This document shows, piece after piece, positions 13,274-21,974 of a stretch of DNA of 35,470 nucleotides. Made by a program: the position numbers and the translations under genes. The notes below the pieces were generated by a model. That model saw only the letters and a list, made by a program, of their open reading frames with translations. It was not told the DNA's origin and made no database searches. The number at the start of each line of letters is the position of its first letter. Positions within the stretch are counted from its first letter, which is position 1. This DNA is from a virus: positions 1 to 35,470 of the IMG/VR virus record IMGVR_UViG_3300036795_000051. One strand, written 5' to 3'.

Positions 13274-14470
13274 TCAGATCAGTCCCGCGGTGGTCTGCAG
13301 GATGTGGATGATTTCCCCGACACCCGGTGTCACCGACGCCGCGCCGCCGGAAGACACCGCACCACTGCCGAACCCGACCAGCCGCTGAGCGTACAGGCCG
13401 TCCCGTTTCAACGGGTGGTTTTGCACATTGTAGTTAGCGACTACGCCCGGTGTGTATGTCCCGAACCGGGGATCGGCGTCCATCCGCACGACCGTCGCCC
13501 AGGTCTCGATCGGACGGTTGTAGGCAGCCAGGTCGCTGCTCGCCCAAGTGTTGATGGTGGCCTGGTCGATGACGTCGGTGTGGGAGGTGTCGTCGGCGAA
13601 CAGTGACGGCCAGCCCAGGCCGGTGAGCGTGGTGTCCAGTGCCGAGCCCCAGAGCGCCTGATCTTGCATTCCGTTACCGATCGCCACCTGGAACGACGTC
13701 TGACGGCTCGCGTCCCGGGAGGTGAGGATGGTGCGCACCGAGCCTGGGTAGTTGAACACCAGTGGCGCGCCCGGCTGTGTCAGCGTCGGGTTGCCGATCA
13801 GCATGGCGTGCCGGATCGTGTTGGGAGCGGAGAAGTAGGGCACGAACAACACGTCCGGTCCGTTTTGGACTTGAGTCAGCTCGGACAATCGCTGCCCGGT
13901 GGACGCGAACTCGTAGCCGAAGTAGGTGCGTGTGCTGGCGCCCGCGATCGGGGCGGGCACATCGAGCGGGAGGGTGCCGCGCCCGATCGCCGCGCAGGGC
14001 GTGATCGCGTCGGTGGCCATGAGCGACGCGATGCCTTGCAGGCTGGAGTTGTACGTGGTGTCCGCGCCGCCGGTGGCGGAGGCGACACTCGACCCGTTCC
14101 AGGTCGGGTTCACCTGGTAGCACGCACTGAGCAATCCCCAGAACCCGACCGCGCCGAACTGGACGATGGGCGGGGATTCCGACATGTCGAGGCTGGCGGT
14201 GATCGGCCCGGCCTGGCAGATGAAGTCGTTCGGGCCACCGGTGCCGTAGCACAGCGCCAGCCCGAATCGCCATTCCCCCTGCCGATAGGTGATGAGCTGC
14301 TCTTTGGTGAGGACCGTGCCGTCCACAATGGTCCGCCACGTGATCATGCCCGGGTTGTTGATCTGCTGGAGCCAGGTGGGTTCGGTCTGGTTCGCGTCCG
14401 GCAGGGGCGCGCTGACCACCTTGCCCGTGATGGTCTGGTAGATCAGCGCGTAGTACCCCGGGTCGGCCAT
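13274..14470 (-). CDS. Minor tail protein (Gp37-like, tail tip)
   Basis: 398 residues from ATG 14470 (TGATG overlap). The N-terminal strands ALIYQTITGKVVSAPLP and the following W-rich region, then WRFGLALCYGTGG and VQFGAVGFWGLLSACY, resemble the tail-tip protein family annotated as ReqiPepy6 Gp37-like in actinophages. Position after the distal tail protein and before the lysis cluster agrees. Likely a baseplate hub component; a receptor role cannot be judged. An upstream in-frame start would extend 28 residues into the neighbour and is not preferred. Confidence 0.6.
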   Translation of the reverse strand: MADPGYYALIYQTITGKVVSAPLPDANQTEPTWLQQINNPGMITWRTIVDGTVLTKEQLITYRQGEWRFGLALCYGTGGPNDFICQAGPITASLDMSESPPIVQFGAVGFWGLLSACYQVNPTWNGSSVASATGGADTTYNSSLQGIASLMATDAITPCAAIGRGTLPLDVPAPIAGASTRTYFGYEFASTGQRLSELTQVQNGPDVLFVPYFSAPNTIRHAMLIGNPTLTQPGAPLVFNYPGSVRTILTSRDASRQTSFQVAIGNGMQDQALWGSALDTTLTGLGWPSLFADDTSHTDVIDQATINTWASSDLAAYNRPIETWATVVRMDADPRFGTYTPGVVANYNVQNHPLKRDGLYAQRLVGFGSGAVSSGGAASVTPGVGEIIHILQTTAGLI

Positions 14471-15597
14471 CAGACCGGCATCACGATCGCGGAACACCAC
14501 ATGCTGTTCATAGCAAGGGTACCGGTGGTAATGCCGGTGTTGTTGCCTACGCAAATACTGGTGGCACCGTTGAACGGTGTGCCCAGAGCGCCATTCCAGA
14601 TCTCACCGTTGATCGCCGCAGTGAGCCCGGCAGAATTGCTGTCAGCGGTGAATTCCCGCATCGTCGTTCCCGTGATCGCGGACGTGAGGTGGCAGAACAA
14701 CTGTGCGTAAACAGAGCCACCGGGGAACTGGCGGAACGCGGAAGCGCTCAAGTTGATGTAGTACGCCCACCCCGGATCAGGAATAGCGAGCGTCCAGGTC
14801 TTGGCCTCCACGTTGAACGACCAGTTGGTGGACGTCACCGAGATCTGCCCGGACGGCAACGGGAGCGGCTTGCAGCCGTGCCAGGCGTTGTCGAAGCCCC
14901 AGTAGTCGGTGACGATCTGGTCGGATCCGCCGATCGCGTACGTGCCTAGGCGCCGCTGCCGTTGCTCCCCGTACCGGAACCCCGGATCGGACAGGGCGTC
15001 CCCGGGCAGCAGGAAACGGGGCGACGGCCCGGCGCTGCGGCGGACGTCGGTGAACGTCAGCCCGGCCGACGTGGTGGCATTGGCGGCCACCCGGATCTGG
15101 GCAAGCGGGATCACCACGCCAATCGACGGGAGCGCGGGCACGGTCGGCGCGGCCGCCGGGGTACCGGTCACCACGCCGATGTAGGAGCCGGTGGTGCCCG
15201 CATCACCGGCACCCGGGGTGCCGTCGATCGTCTGGTAGTAGACGACGTCGATGCGCGGGTTGGTGGCGTTCGCGGGATCCAGGGTCTGGGTGACCACGGA
15301 TGTGCTGGAGGCGACGTACGGGCCGCGCAGGCTGGTCGGGGATCCGCTGCCCGCGATCACCGCATTGCCCGGGTTGGTCTGGATCCCCAGGCCCGATCCG
15401 GTGGCGGACACGAACAGGTCGACCGGGACCGCCTGGCCACCCGTCATCACCGATGGGATCACGCCCGCGCGGGTGAGCGAGTTGGGGGTGGTGGCGAACT
15501 GGGTGAGGAACGCGTTGTCGTGGAAGCGGCCCACCTGCTGGGTGTCCAGGGACTGGAGTGACCAGGCGGGCAGTGTCGCGACCGGGGTGACGGCCAT
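14470..15597 (-). CDS. Minor tail / fibre protein
   Basis: 375 residues. The N-terminal part (to about residue 200) has the layout of tail adaptor proteins: PVDLFVSATGSGLGIQTNPG, RGPYVASSTSVVTQTLDPAN, RIDVVYYQTIDGTPGAG, GVVIPLAQIRVAA. The rest is a beta-rich Ser/Thr/Asn/Gly domain ending in several Cys and Trp residues (MNSMWCSAIVMPV) that could be the exposed, host-contacting part. The start is at the first ATG after the distal tail gene. Confidence 0.65.
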   Translation of the reverse strand: MAVTPVATLPAWSLQSLDTQQVGRFHDNAFLTQFATTPNSLTRAGVIPSVMTGGQAVPVDLFVSATGSGLGIQTNPGNAVIAGSGSPTSLRGPYVASSTSVVTQTLDPANATNPRIDVVYYQTIDGTPGAGDAGTTGSYIGVVTGTPAAAPTVPALPSIGVVIPLAQIRVAANATTSAGLTFTDVRRSAGPSPRFLLPGDALSDPGFRYGEQRQRRLGTYAIGGSDQIVTDYWGFDNAWHGCKPLPLPSGQISVTSTNWSFNVEAKTWTLAIPDPGWAYYINLSASAFRQFPGGSVYAQLFCHLTSAITGTTMREFTADSNSAGLTAAINGEIWNGALGTPFNGATSICVGNNTGITTGTLAMNSMWCSAIVMPV

Positions 15598-15606
15598 CGT
15601 GGTCTC

Positions 15607-16497
15607 CTACCAGTAGGCGGGTGCGAGGGACATGGTCAGCGACGGTGTGCCGCTGAAAGACTGGGCGCCGAAGCTGGCCACGTCGGTGGCGCCGGGAGCG
15701 ACATCCCACCACTGGGCACTGGTGGCCAGGCCCATCCGGTCGGTGCCGTTGAGCTGAGCGTAGCGGGACAACGGGTTCATCGAGATCACCAGTACGTCCG
15801 TACCGGACATGGTGAACGCGAAGCTCATCACGCTGCCGGATACGTCGGTGATCGCCGGGTTGACGATCGTGCCACCGTTGGCCGCGATGGTGAACGTCGG
15901 CCAGGTGTCCGCGGTGCCGGTGTTGGTGGCGGACACCTGCCCGGTGGACACCGTGGAACCCCAGTTCAGTCCCCCGCCGGTGATCCAGTTCAACCCTCCG
16001 CCGGTAATCCAGTCGAGGCCGCCGCTACCAGACGCCATGCCGGTCGTGTTCACCGACGGGGTGCCGTACTTGCGGGGATCGTTGGCGCGCCAGGTGAGCT
16101 GGAACAGGAAATGGTTCGCGACCACGGGCGTGATCTTCGACCGGGCCCCCTTGCCGACCAGTGCGGTGCGCGTGATGCCGTTGTCGGCCACGGTGAGCGT
16201 CTTCTGCCCCCCATCGGCGAACAGCCCGGACAGGGCGTCACGCGCGGCCAGGGCACTGGCGACGCTGCTGCCGTCATAGCTGCCGGGCAGCACGATCGTG
16301 CGCGGCTGGTTGTAGGACTTCGCCCAGTAGGAACCGTGGTTGTGCGGGGCAAGCTGGTCGTTCAGGGTGAGGTCGGGGTCGTCGTACCAGCCTTGGCTTG
16401 ACCCGGCCCGCCAGGTGGCGCCCTGGTCGTCCACCGCGTTGAACGACAGGCCGCCGATAGTCCACATCGGAGCTTCGGCCGCGAATATCGTGGTCAT
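15607..16497 (-). CDS. Distal tail protein (Dit-like)
   Basis: 296 residues directly after the tape measure gene (4-base overlap). Begins with a beta-strand start typical of Dit proteins (MWTIGGLSFNAVDDQGATWR), with RTIVLPGSYDGSS and FLFQLTWRANDPRKYG in the first domain. The second half is a galectin-like beta domain with PTFTIAANGGTIVNPAITD and SMNPLSRYAQLNG. Between the two lies a repeat hinge containing WITGGGLNWITGGGLNWG. Role: ring joining the tail tube to the tip. Confidence 0.75.
   Translation of the reverse strand: MTTIFAAEAPMWTIGGLSFNAVDDQGATWRAGSSQGWYDDPDLTLNDQLAPHNHGSYWAKSYNQPRTIVLPGSYDGSSVASALAARDALSGLFADGGQKTLTVADNGITRTALVGKGARSKITPVVANHFLFQLTWRANDPRKYGTPSVNTTGMASGSGGLDWITGGGLNWITGGGLNWGSTVSTGQVSATNTGTADTWPTFTIAANGGTIVNPAITDVSGSVMSFAFTMSGTDVLVISMNPLSRYAQLNGTDRMGLATSAQWWDVAPGATDVASFGAQSFSGTPSLTMSLAPAYW
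15962..16022 (-). repeat. In-frame tandem repeat in the Dit hinge
   Basis: Near-copies of an eight-codon unit coding GGGLNWIT (reads as GGLDWIT, GGGLNWIT, GGGLNWG from the N-terminal side). A Trp/Gly hinge of this type can change length by slippage and may set flexibility at the tail tip. Confidence 0.7.
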
Positions 16498-18719
16498 GCT
16501 GCCCTCCCGATCATGTTGTACCAGGAGAACTCGGATTGCAGCTCTGCGACAACCCGCGCGGGGTCGGTGCCGCCGATGTTGACGGTGGGGGCGTAGGTGT
16601 TGCTGACCGTGTGCCCGCCACCGTGCCCCGGCATCGCCGCGTTGACCTGATCGAGCAGGGCACCCGAGCGCGCGGAGCCGTCCATCGGGATGTACGCCTC
16701 GTTGACGTCTGGGCGGTCGCCGAAGACGTCCTGGCCGCCGTTGGGGGTGAGGAACGAACTGGGCGGCGCGATCTGGGCGATGGGCGCCACTGGGGTCAGT
16801 CCACCGGTGGCGTGCTTGATCCCACCCGTGGCGTGCAGGATGCTCGACAGCGACCCGCCGCCGGTGACCGCCGTGTGGATCGTGATGGTGGCGTGGTCGT
16901 ACGTGGTGATCAGGTTGTTCAATTCCCCGCGCGCGCCGCCCGTATCGGCGGTCACCGTGACGTTCCCGTTGGGCAGCGTGGTGACGGTGTAACCAAGATC
17001 TTTCAGTTGCTGAATCGCGCTGGCCGTCAGGGCGGTCGTGGTGATGGTGTGATCGGTCGGCACACCGACAACCTGCCCGTGCAGGTTTATCACGTCAGAG
17101 ATCGCCTGCTCCATACCCGGGGTCGAAATGTTGGTCTGCAACTCCGGGGGCACGACGCCGAGCTGGGACAGGTAGCTCTTGGCCGCGCTCTCGGTCATGC
17201 CGAAGCCCTCGACCGTCTTGAGCAGGCTGGTGTACTGCTTGTCCAGGTTGGCGTTGATCTGGTCGGTCGGGACCTTCGCTTGCTCAGCCTGAGCGATGTA
17301 CTGGGTGTAGTTGGTGGCGATGCCCTCGATCGCGGACGCCGCTGCCGCACCCCGCTTACTGGTCAGGTCCAGGTTTCCGGCCTGATCGACCAACGGGCCC
17401 GTGGTGCCTTTCAACTGGTCGGCCAGGCCCAGTTCCGACGTGGTGATCCCCGCCAGCGTGGTGATCGCCGCGCCACCCGGATTGACCAGCGCTTCCAGCA
17501 CCGACTCCAGACCGCTCACTTTGGCGGTGTCGTCCGACGCCTTGTCCCCGATCTTAGCGAGACCTTCGGCGATCGTTTCGGAGGCACCGGTGAACCCGGC
17601 GCTCACCGCCTCCAGCTGGAGACCGTTGGTGTACTTGGTGATCGAGTCGCTGGCGTTGTCCGCGGCAACCCTCTCGGCTTCCAGGGCGGCCTTGACGTTG
17701 AGGAACTTCCCGGATGCCAGATCGTTGGCGTTGGCTGCGACCGACACCACTGAGCTGTTTGACTCGAATCCGGTGGTCACCGACCCGATCGCGGTAGTCA
17801 GGCCCTCCAGTACCGGACCGACGACCACACCGAGCTTGGCCGCGATGTCCACCAGGCCGCCGATCGCGACCGCCGAATTCTTGGCCACCTGACCAAAGCT
17901 GGCGAGATCCTGGCCGATCTGCGGGGAGTCATGGGCGATGGTGGAAGCGATGCTGCCGACGCCCTGGCCGATGTCGCCAAGCACCGTGGAAAAGCCTTGC
18001 ACGATCGGCCGGGACGCGCTGACCATCTGATTGAACCCGGGCAGTGCGCCCTGGATCAGCCGCTCCAGCCCGGACGCGAACACCGGGATGTCCGCCGACA
18101 CGCCCTGGAACATCGAGTCCAGCGCGGGCTCGGCGTTGGTGACGACGGTCTTCAGACTGTCCAGGGCGTCCACGATCGGACCGTCGATCACCCCGGACGC
18201 TTCGGTGGCGCCTGACTGGAACGTCGACACCAGGTCTTGCCAGGCGGCATCGATCGACGGGTTTTTGCGCTGCATGGCCACGCCGACCGCCCCGATCGCG
18301 GCCACGCCGAGAATCGACGCCGCGCCCGCCACCAGCGGCAGGCCCGCGGTGATGCCCGCCGTGATCAAGGTTGGCATCCAACTACCGGCGCCACTACCGG
18401 ACTCCGCTTCCTTCGCGGCTGTACCGGCTGCGGCACCCATTTCTTCGCCCGCGCGGGCCGCAGACGAGACGTCCGCATCGGCTCCGATCTTGACTTTGCC
18501 CGCCGCGTCCCCCGCAACGCTGGAGATCCTCTCGCCAGCCTCCGCCGCCGACGTCTCGTCCGCGTTGGCCTGGATCTTGACCTTGCCCGCTTCGGCGAGG
18601 CCCGCGCGCAGCTTCTCCGCGATCTCCGCTGTGGTGGCGTCGACCGATGCCTGGTCGGCTTCGACATCGACGGAGACATACGCCGCCGCGATCTTGACCT
18701 TGCCGGATTCGTCAGCCAC
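16494..18719 (-). CDS. Tape measure protein
   Basis: 741 residues, the longest structural gene, between tail assembly chaperones and Dit. N-terminal repeats of SSAxAGExxxxAAGxAAxKxKxGAD type (VKIQANADETSAAEAGERI), a hydrophobic stretch (about 107-145, MPTLITAGITAGLPLVAGAA), then long Ala/Gly/Ile helices, and a C-terminal segment ending SEFSWYNMIGRAA. It starts with GTG at 18719, overlapping the T frame by eight bases. Its length should set tail length, predicting a moderate siphovirus tail. Confidence 0.92.
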   Translation of the reverse strand: MADESGKVKIAAAYVSVDVEADQASVDATTAEIAEKLRAGLAEAGKVKIQANADETSAAEAGERISSVAGDAAGKVKIGADADVSSAARAGEEMGAAAGTAAKEAESGSGAGSWMPTLITAGITAGLPLVAGAASILGVAAIGAVGVAMQRKNPSIDAAWQDLVSTFQSGATEASGVIDGPIVDALDSLKTVVTNAEPALDSMFQGVSADIPVFASGLERLIQGALPGFNQMVSASRPIVQGFSTVLGDIGQGVGSIASTIAHDSPQIGQDLASFGQVAKNSAVAIGGLVDIAAKLGVVVGPVLEGLTTAIGSVTTGFESNSSVVSVAANANDLASGKFLNVKAALEAERVAADNASDSITKYTNGLQLEAVSAGFTGASETIAEGLAKIGDKASDDTAKVSGLESVLEALVNPGGAAITTLAGITTSELGLADQLKGTTGPLVDQAGNLDLTSKRGAAAASAIEGIATNYTQYIAQAEQAKVPTDQINANLDKQYTSLLKTVEGFGMTESAAKSYLSQLGVVPPELQTNISTPGMEQAISDVINLHGQVVGVPTDHTITTTALTASAIQQLKDLGYTVTTLPNGNVTVTADTGGARGELNNLITTYDHATITIHTAVTGGGSLSSILHATGGIKHATGGLTPVAPIAQIAPPSSFLTPNGGQDVFGDRPDVNEAYIPMDGSARSGALLDQVNAAMPGHGGGHTVSNTYAPTVNIGGTDPARVVAELQSEFSWYNMIGRAA

Positions 18720-19373
18720 CGTTCACCATCCTCGATCGGGGCGACCCGTTGATCACCAGCGGTTGCGGGGTGACCGGCGTGCCGTCACGCGACACCACGG
18801 TGCCGTAGCCCGCCACGCCCAGTTCGTCGCTGAACACCGCGCCGGCGGGTACCGCAGGCAGGTCTTCGCCGAACTCGGGTTGCCGCTCCTGGGCTTGGCG
18901 CTGCGCGGCCGCGCGGACCGCGCCCGGGTAGAGCGCGAGGCGCTCGGCACGCGCGAACCACCGGGGACCGTGGGGGTAGGCGGGGGAGTCGTCCACCCGG
19001 TGAAACATCGACATGTCCGATTCCACCTCCTCCCAGTTGCGGACGATCCAGGTCAGTTCGCGGAGGCGGTTGTCGGCTCCGTGAGCGATTTTGGGCCGAC
19101 ACACCGCCCGACACAGGCGTTGATGATGGCCACCAGGTCTACCTGCGACATGCTCTTGGCGCCGCGCAGCGCGGCGAACCCGTCCTCGCCCAGGCAGGTG
19201 CGCAGCGCGAACACCTGCGCCGCACCGAGACCCTCGTCCGCGAACCGGGTGGACATTTCCAGCCCTACCCAGGCGGGTGCCGTGGTGGGGATGCACCATT
19301 CCGTGCCGTCCACCGAGAACAGCGGGTCATCGCGCAGGATCTCGGTGGACGGCTTCGACGTGAATTCCAGCAT
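18712..19373 (-). CDS. Tail assembly chaperone, G-T fusion by -1 frameshift
   Basis: Translated 95 codons in the G frame (19373 to 19089), then -1 into the T frame for 125 residues to the stop at 18712, giving about 220 residues. After slippage the protein reads ...CVGPK-IAHGADNRLRELTW. The T part has RELTWIVRNWEEVES and a Gly-ending tail. G-T chaperones coat the tape measure and recruit tube subunits; they lie just upstream of the tape measure gene in nearly all siphoviruses, as here. The T frame has no strong start of its own at this place. Confidence 0.85.
19053..19373 (-). CDS. Tail assembly chaperone G (unshifted product)
   Basis: 106 residues from ATG 19373 (GGGAG five bases upstream). 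Contains LEFTSKPSTEILRDDPLFSV and the helical LGAAQVFALRTCLGEDGFAAL, typical of small alpha-helical chaperones behind the tail tube gene. It ends ten codons after the slippery site (KSLTEPTTASAN), as expected for the major product. Most ribosomes should make this form and a small share the fusion. Confidence 0.85.
   Translation of the reverse strand: MLEFTSKPSTEILRDDPLFSVDGTEWCIPTTAPAWVGLEMSTRFADEGLGAAQVFALRTCLGEDGFAALRGAKSMSQVDLVAIINACVGRCVGPKSLTEPTTASAN
19089..19095 (-). promoter_or_regulatory. -1 programmed frameshift site CCCAAAA
   Basis: On the minus strand the G frame reads GGC CCA AAA TCG. The heptamer C-CCA-AAA allows both tRNAs to slip by -1 to CCC-AAA and the T frame continues with ATC GCT CAC. 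It fits the X-XXY-YYZ rule exactly. Confidence 0.88.
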
Positions 19374-19410
19374 TTCTACTCCCAAGGTGGAATGGTGCGG
19401 CGAACGGTGG

Positions 19411-19998
19411 TTACTGCTGGTCAACCCAGTGGAACGGGGAAACCGTGCTGGACACGTAGTGGAGATTGAACGCGACCGTCCAGAACGACTGGCCGTCTTT
19501 CTTCATTGCGTAGGTGACTTTCGCGGTGGACAGCGCCTTGCGGCCCAGGAACCGGCGGTTGTAGCCGTTCCCGTTCGGGGACCAGCCGTCCACCAGCAGC
19601 GCGATGTAGCCGGGCTGGGTGGCCGACGCCGCGAAATTCGGCTCGTAGGACTGGTAGCCACTGCCGGGCGGGGTACCGCCGGAGGCGATGGTGCCGCCGT
19701 TGAGCGCCAGTGACAGGTTGGCGAGCGTCACGTCCGCCAACTGGGTGGTGATGGTGGCTTCGCGCTTGGTGAGGCGCCGTCCCGCCGAGTCGACGATCTG
19801 GTCGGAGTCCAGCTCGGTGTAGGTCTGGTCAATCTCGATGGTGAGACCGCCGGACGTGTCGCCCGCGTAGGTCCAGGCAGACGCGGCAGGCGCGACGTTG
19901 ACGGCCGTGTCGGCAGGTTCACCGACACCCACCGCTCCGGTGTAGAGCGAGCACGGTCCCATGACCAGCAGCTGGGGGGACCCGATACCGAAAGCCAT
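19411..19998 (-). CDS. Major tail (tube) protein
   Basis: 195 residues between the connector genes and the chaperones. Core pattern: TSGGLTIEIDQTYTELDSDQ, RLTKREATITTQLADVTLAN, then FLGRKALSTAKVTYAMKKDG and FNLHYVSSTVSPF, which matches the beta-sandwich of siphovirus tube proteins (strand after strand with a conserved LD/E-x-DQ turn). It has a strong ribosome site, consistent with a protein needed in many copies. Confidence 0.85.
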   Translation of the reverse strand: MAFGIGSPQLLVMGPCSLYTGAVGVGEPADTAVNVAPAASAWTYAGDTSGGLTIEIDQTYTELDSDQIVDSAGRRLTKREATITTQLADVTLANLSLALNGGTIASGGTPPGSGYQSYEPNFAASATQPGYIALLVDGWSPNGNGYNRRFLGRKALSTAKVTYAMKKDGQSFWTVAFNLHYVSSTVSPFHWVDQQ

Positions 19999-20004
19999 GG
20001 TGGC

Positions 20005-20250
20005 TCACTTCCCTTTTTTGGTGACCTTGATGGTGGGGAACTGCTGCGACACCTTCCGGCGAATCGTCGCCTGCTGGGCCGGTGTCGCGTGCTGGGCCGC
20101 ACGAGCCAGCGCGTTGCGCGCCCGTGCCTTGGTGTTGATCGGGTATGCGTCCGCACCGCCCGGGCCGCCGCCGGGTAGCGCGTAGCTGCCCTTGGGCGCC
20201 TTGGTGTTGGGTGCGGGCTTCTTGCGCTTTTTGGCAGGGGTGGCCATCAT
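20005..20250 (-). CDS. Small basic helical protein of the neck region
   Basis: 81 residues. A Lys/Pro-rich start (PAKKRKKPAPNTKAPKG) is followed by NALARAAQHATPAQQATIRRKV, a helix-turn-helix-like segment with a TPA turn that recurs in many phage structural proteins. It is highly basic and could touch DNA or the capsid. It sits between tail terminator and tube protein. The start is one of two adjacent ATGs; the first overlaps the upstream stop. Confidence 0.6.
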   Translation of the reverse strand: MMATPAKKRKKPAPNTKAPKGSYALPGGGPGGADAYPINTKARARNALARAAQHATPAQQATIRRKVSQQFPTIKVTKKGK

Positions 20251-20705
20251 GCCTCCGTCCAGAACAGTTGCACGTTCACGCGGTAGCGGGCCGCGTCGCC
20301 GGGATCGCCGGTCACCCGCTGCGGTTCCACCACGCACACCGCTTCCTTGATCGCGATCGCGGGATAGGCGCGGTTGCTGGGCGCGGCGAGCAGAGTGTGG
20401 GAGAGCGCCTCCGACCGGGTGGCCGCGTAGATCGACTCGGCGAGGTTGTTGGCCAGTCCCCAGGCAGGCTTGTTCGAGTTGGCGTAGCGGCCCCAGCACA
20501 TGCACATGATCACCGGCATGCGCAGACCGGTGTCGACGTTCGGCGAGCCACCCACCACGGTGTACTGCACGAACCCGGTGTCCTGCCAGGTGGTGACGTC
20601 CTTGGGCATCGTGGTGCCGACGTTGGCCGCCGAGAGGTTCGGCACGGTGGCCAGCCACGCGCCGGCGGCCAGCTCACTGTTCGCGTAGAGAATTGGCGCG
20701 CTCAT
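20247..20705 (-). CDS. Putative tail terminator (neck) protein
   Basis: 152 residues. Order (after HK97 gp10-like protein, before the tube gene) is that of the tail terminator. Sequence has short strands and a helix (GLANNLAESIYAATRSEAL), then AIAIKEAVCVVEPQRVTGD and RYRVNVQLFW, ending in a strand as in gpU-like folds. Assigned mostly from gene order. Confidence 0.6.
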   Translation of the reverse strand: MSAPILYANSELAAGAWLATVPNLSAANVGTTMPKDVTTWQDTGFVQYTVVGGSPNVDTGLRMPVIMCMCWGRYANSNKPAWGLANNLAESIYAATRSEALSHTLLAAPSNRAYPAIAIKEAVCVVEPQRVTGDPGDAARYRVNVQLFWTEA

Positions 20706-21028
20706 CAGTACCTCCGCGCGGTGTAGAGCGCGGGTTGCAGGTATGGCTGCGCTTCCACCCAGGGGTTGCTTTCCACGAAGTGGCCCCAGGCGAAGTTCAG
20801 GTGACCCAGCTCCACGAACGCGGCGTAGGAGGCGGTGGCTTCCACGATGAGCGTGTGGCCGTCCAGGTGGTGGCCGATCGAGCTGGCAAGGCGCCCGGTG
20901 TCGACCGGGGCGAGCATGCGGGCATCGTTGGCGATGTCGGGACCGAGCTGGTTGCTCAGGAACGAGTCCGCGTTCTGGCGGATGCTCTCCAGCGCGCCTG
21001 ACTCCGAGACGACGCGGACCGTCGCCAT
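20705..21028 (-). CDS. HK97 gp10-like head-tail connector
   Basis: 107 residues from ATG 21028 (GGAGG eight bases upstream). The family motif is visible: DARMLAPVDTGRLASSI, then ASYAAFVELG and PYLQPAL near the C-terminus. gp10-family proteins sit in the neck and help join tail to head. A GTG nine bases further upstream falls in the ribosome site and is unlikely. Confidence 0.8.
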   Translation of the reverse strand: MATVRVVSESGALESIRQNADSFLSNQLGPDIANDARMLAPVDTGRLASSIGHHLDGHTLIVEATASYAAFVELGHLNFAWGHFVESNPWVEAQPYLQPALYTARRY

Positions 21029-21106
21029 GCTGCTCACCTCCGTCTACCGGTCGATGTAGTGCGGGCCTGCCCGTTTACGGGGCAACGCGGCCTATTCAGT
21101 TGATGT

Positions 21107-21460
21107 TCAGGTGGTCGGGCCCGGCAGGTTGTTGATCTGCCGGAGATCCATCTCGATGTCCGGCGTGAAACTCCAGCTGCGCTGCTGGGTGACCGCTTGG
21201 ACCACGTAGGTGATGCCGTGCGTCTCGTCCAGCACCCGATCGTCCTCGGTGACGTCGGTGTTGGAGGGGGCGAAGCCGCCCACCGTGCGGACGATGCGCG
21301 GGGTGCCGGTCACCCGGTCGAAAATCCGGTGGGTGTCCTCGATGATCGACATGGGAATGTGCTGCGCGATGGGCGTGTCCGAATCCACCTGGTCGCCGTA
21401 GGCATTCTCGGTGGTGCCGCGCAGGATGCTGGCCAGGCACGTCGCGACGTAGGCGGTCAT
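21107..21460 (-). CDS. Head closure / stopper-like protein
   Basis: 117 residues. Strand-rich (HIPMSIIEDTHRIFDRV, PRIVRTVGGFAP, HGITYVVQAVTQQRSW), consistent with the small beta-barrel stopper proteins between adaptor and gp10. Assigned by position and general fold. The gap to the next gene (21029-21106) contains only a small hairpin around 21068-21084 and no convincing gene. Confidence 0.55.
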   Translation of the reverse strand: MTAYVATCLASILRGTTENAYGDQVDSDTPIAQHIPMSIIEDTHRIFDRVTGTPRIVRTVGGFAPSNTDVTEDDRVLDETHGITYVVQAVTQQRSWSFTPDIEMDLRQINNLPGPTT

Positions 21461-21463
21461 GGC

Positions 21464-21973
21464 TCACTCCCCGAAGCTGATCGCGCCGGTGGACCAGTTG
21501 GTCCAGGCTTCGTACTCATCATTGGCCGCGCTGTCCGGATTCGGGCTGATCGGCGAGAGACCGTCCTGAAACGGGCTCTTGACGTGCAGTGACCGCGACC
21601 GGCGCCAGGACACCCGGTCCAGGGCAAGCTTGGCCAGCGGACCGAGCTTCAGCGCCTCCGGTCCGAGCAGCACCATCCGGCGGCCTTCCATCTCGGCGGT
21701 GATGTCCGAGCGGACGAACATGTCGAACTGCTGCTGGAGCCAGACGTACTCGTAGCACACGGCCTGACACAGGTACTTCGCGTCCCGCCAGCCGACGTTG
21801 GCGAAGTTGCTGTAGTCGTGGTTCTGGTACAGGTCGATGATGAACCCGACGATGCCGAGCTGGGCGTCCGTGGCCCCGGTGGCGCCGGTCACGGCGGTCA
21901 CGTCGGCGGGCGCGGCCCACGTTCCCGACGTGTTCGCCGTGCCTGGCCAGTTGCCGGGGCCCGGAACCGCCAT
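21464..21973 (-). CDS. Head-tail adaptor (gp6-like)
   Basis: 169 residues. After a Gly/Pro/Thr N-terminus, the helical region (DAQLGIVGFIIDLYQNHDYS, WRDAKYLCQAVCYEYVWLQQ) and the TSxxxEG-type loop (RSDITAEMEGRRMVLLG) match adaptor proteins that sit under the portal ring. The C-terminal segment holds the final beta strand. The two upstream neighbours are an unknown gene and the major capsid gene. Confidence 0.6.
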   Translation of the reverse strand: MAVPGPGNWPGTANTSGTWAAPADVTAVTGATGATDAQLGIVGFIIDLYQNHDYSNFANVGWRDAKYLCQAVCYEYVWLQQQFDMFVRSDITAEMEGRRMVLLGPEALKLGPLAKLALDRVSWRRSRSLHVKSPFQDGLSPISPNPDSAANDEYEAWTNWSTGAISFGE

Positions 21974-21974
21974 G

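Noticed and set aside
18031-19713. Long plus-strand reading frame of about 560 codons
   Set aside because: Antisense to tape measure, chaperone and tube genes; no motif or start signal.
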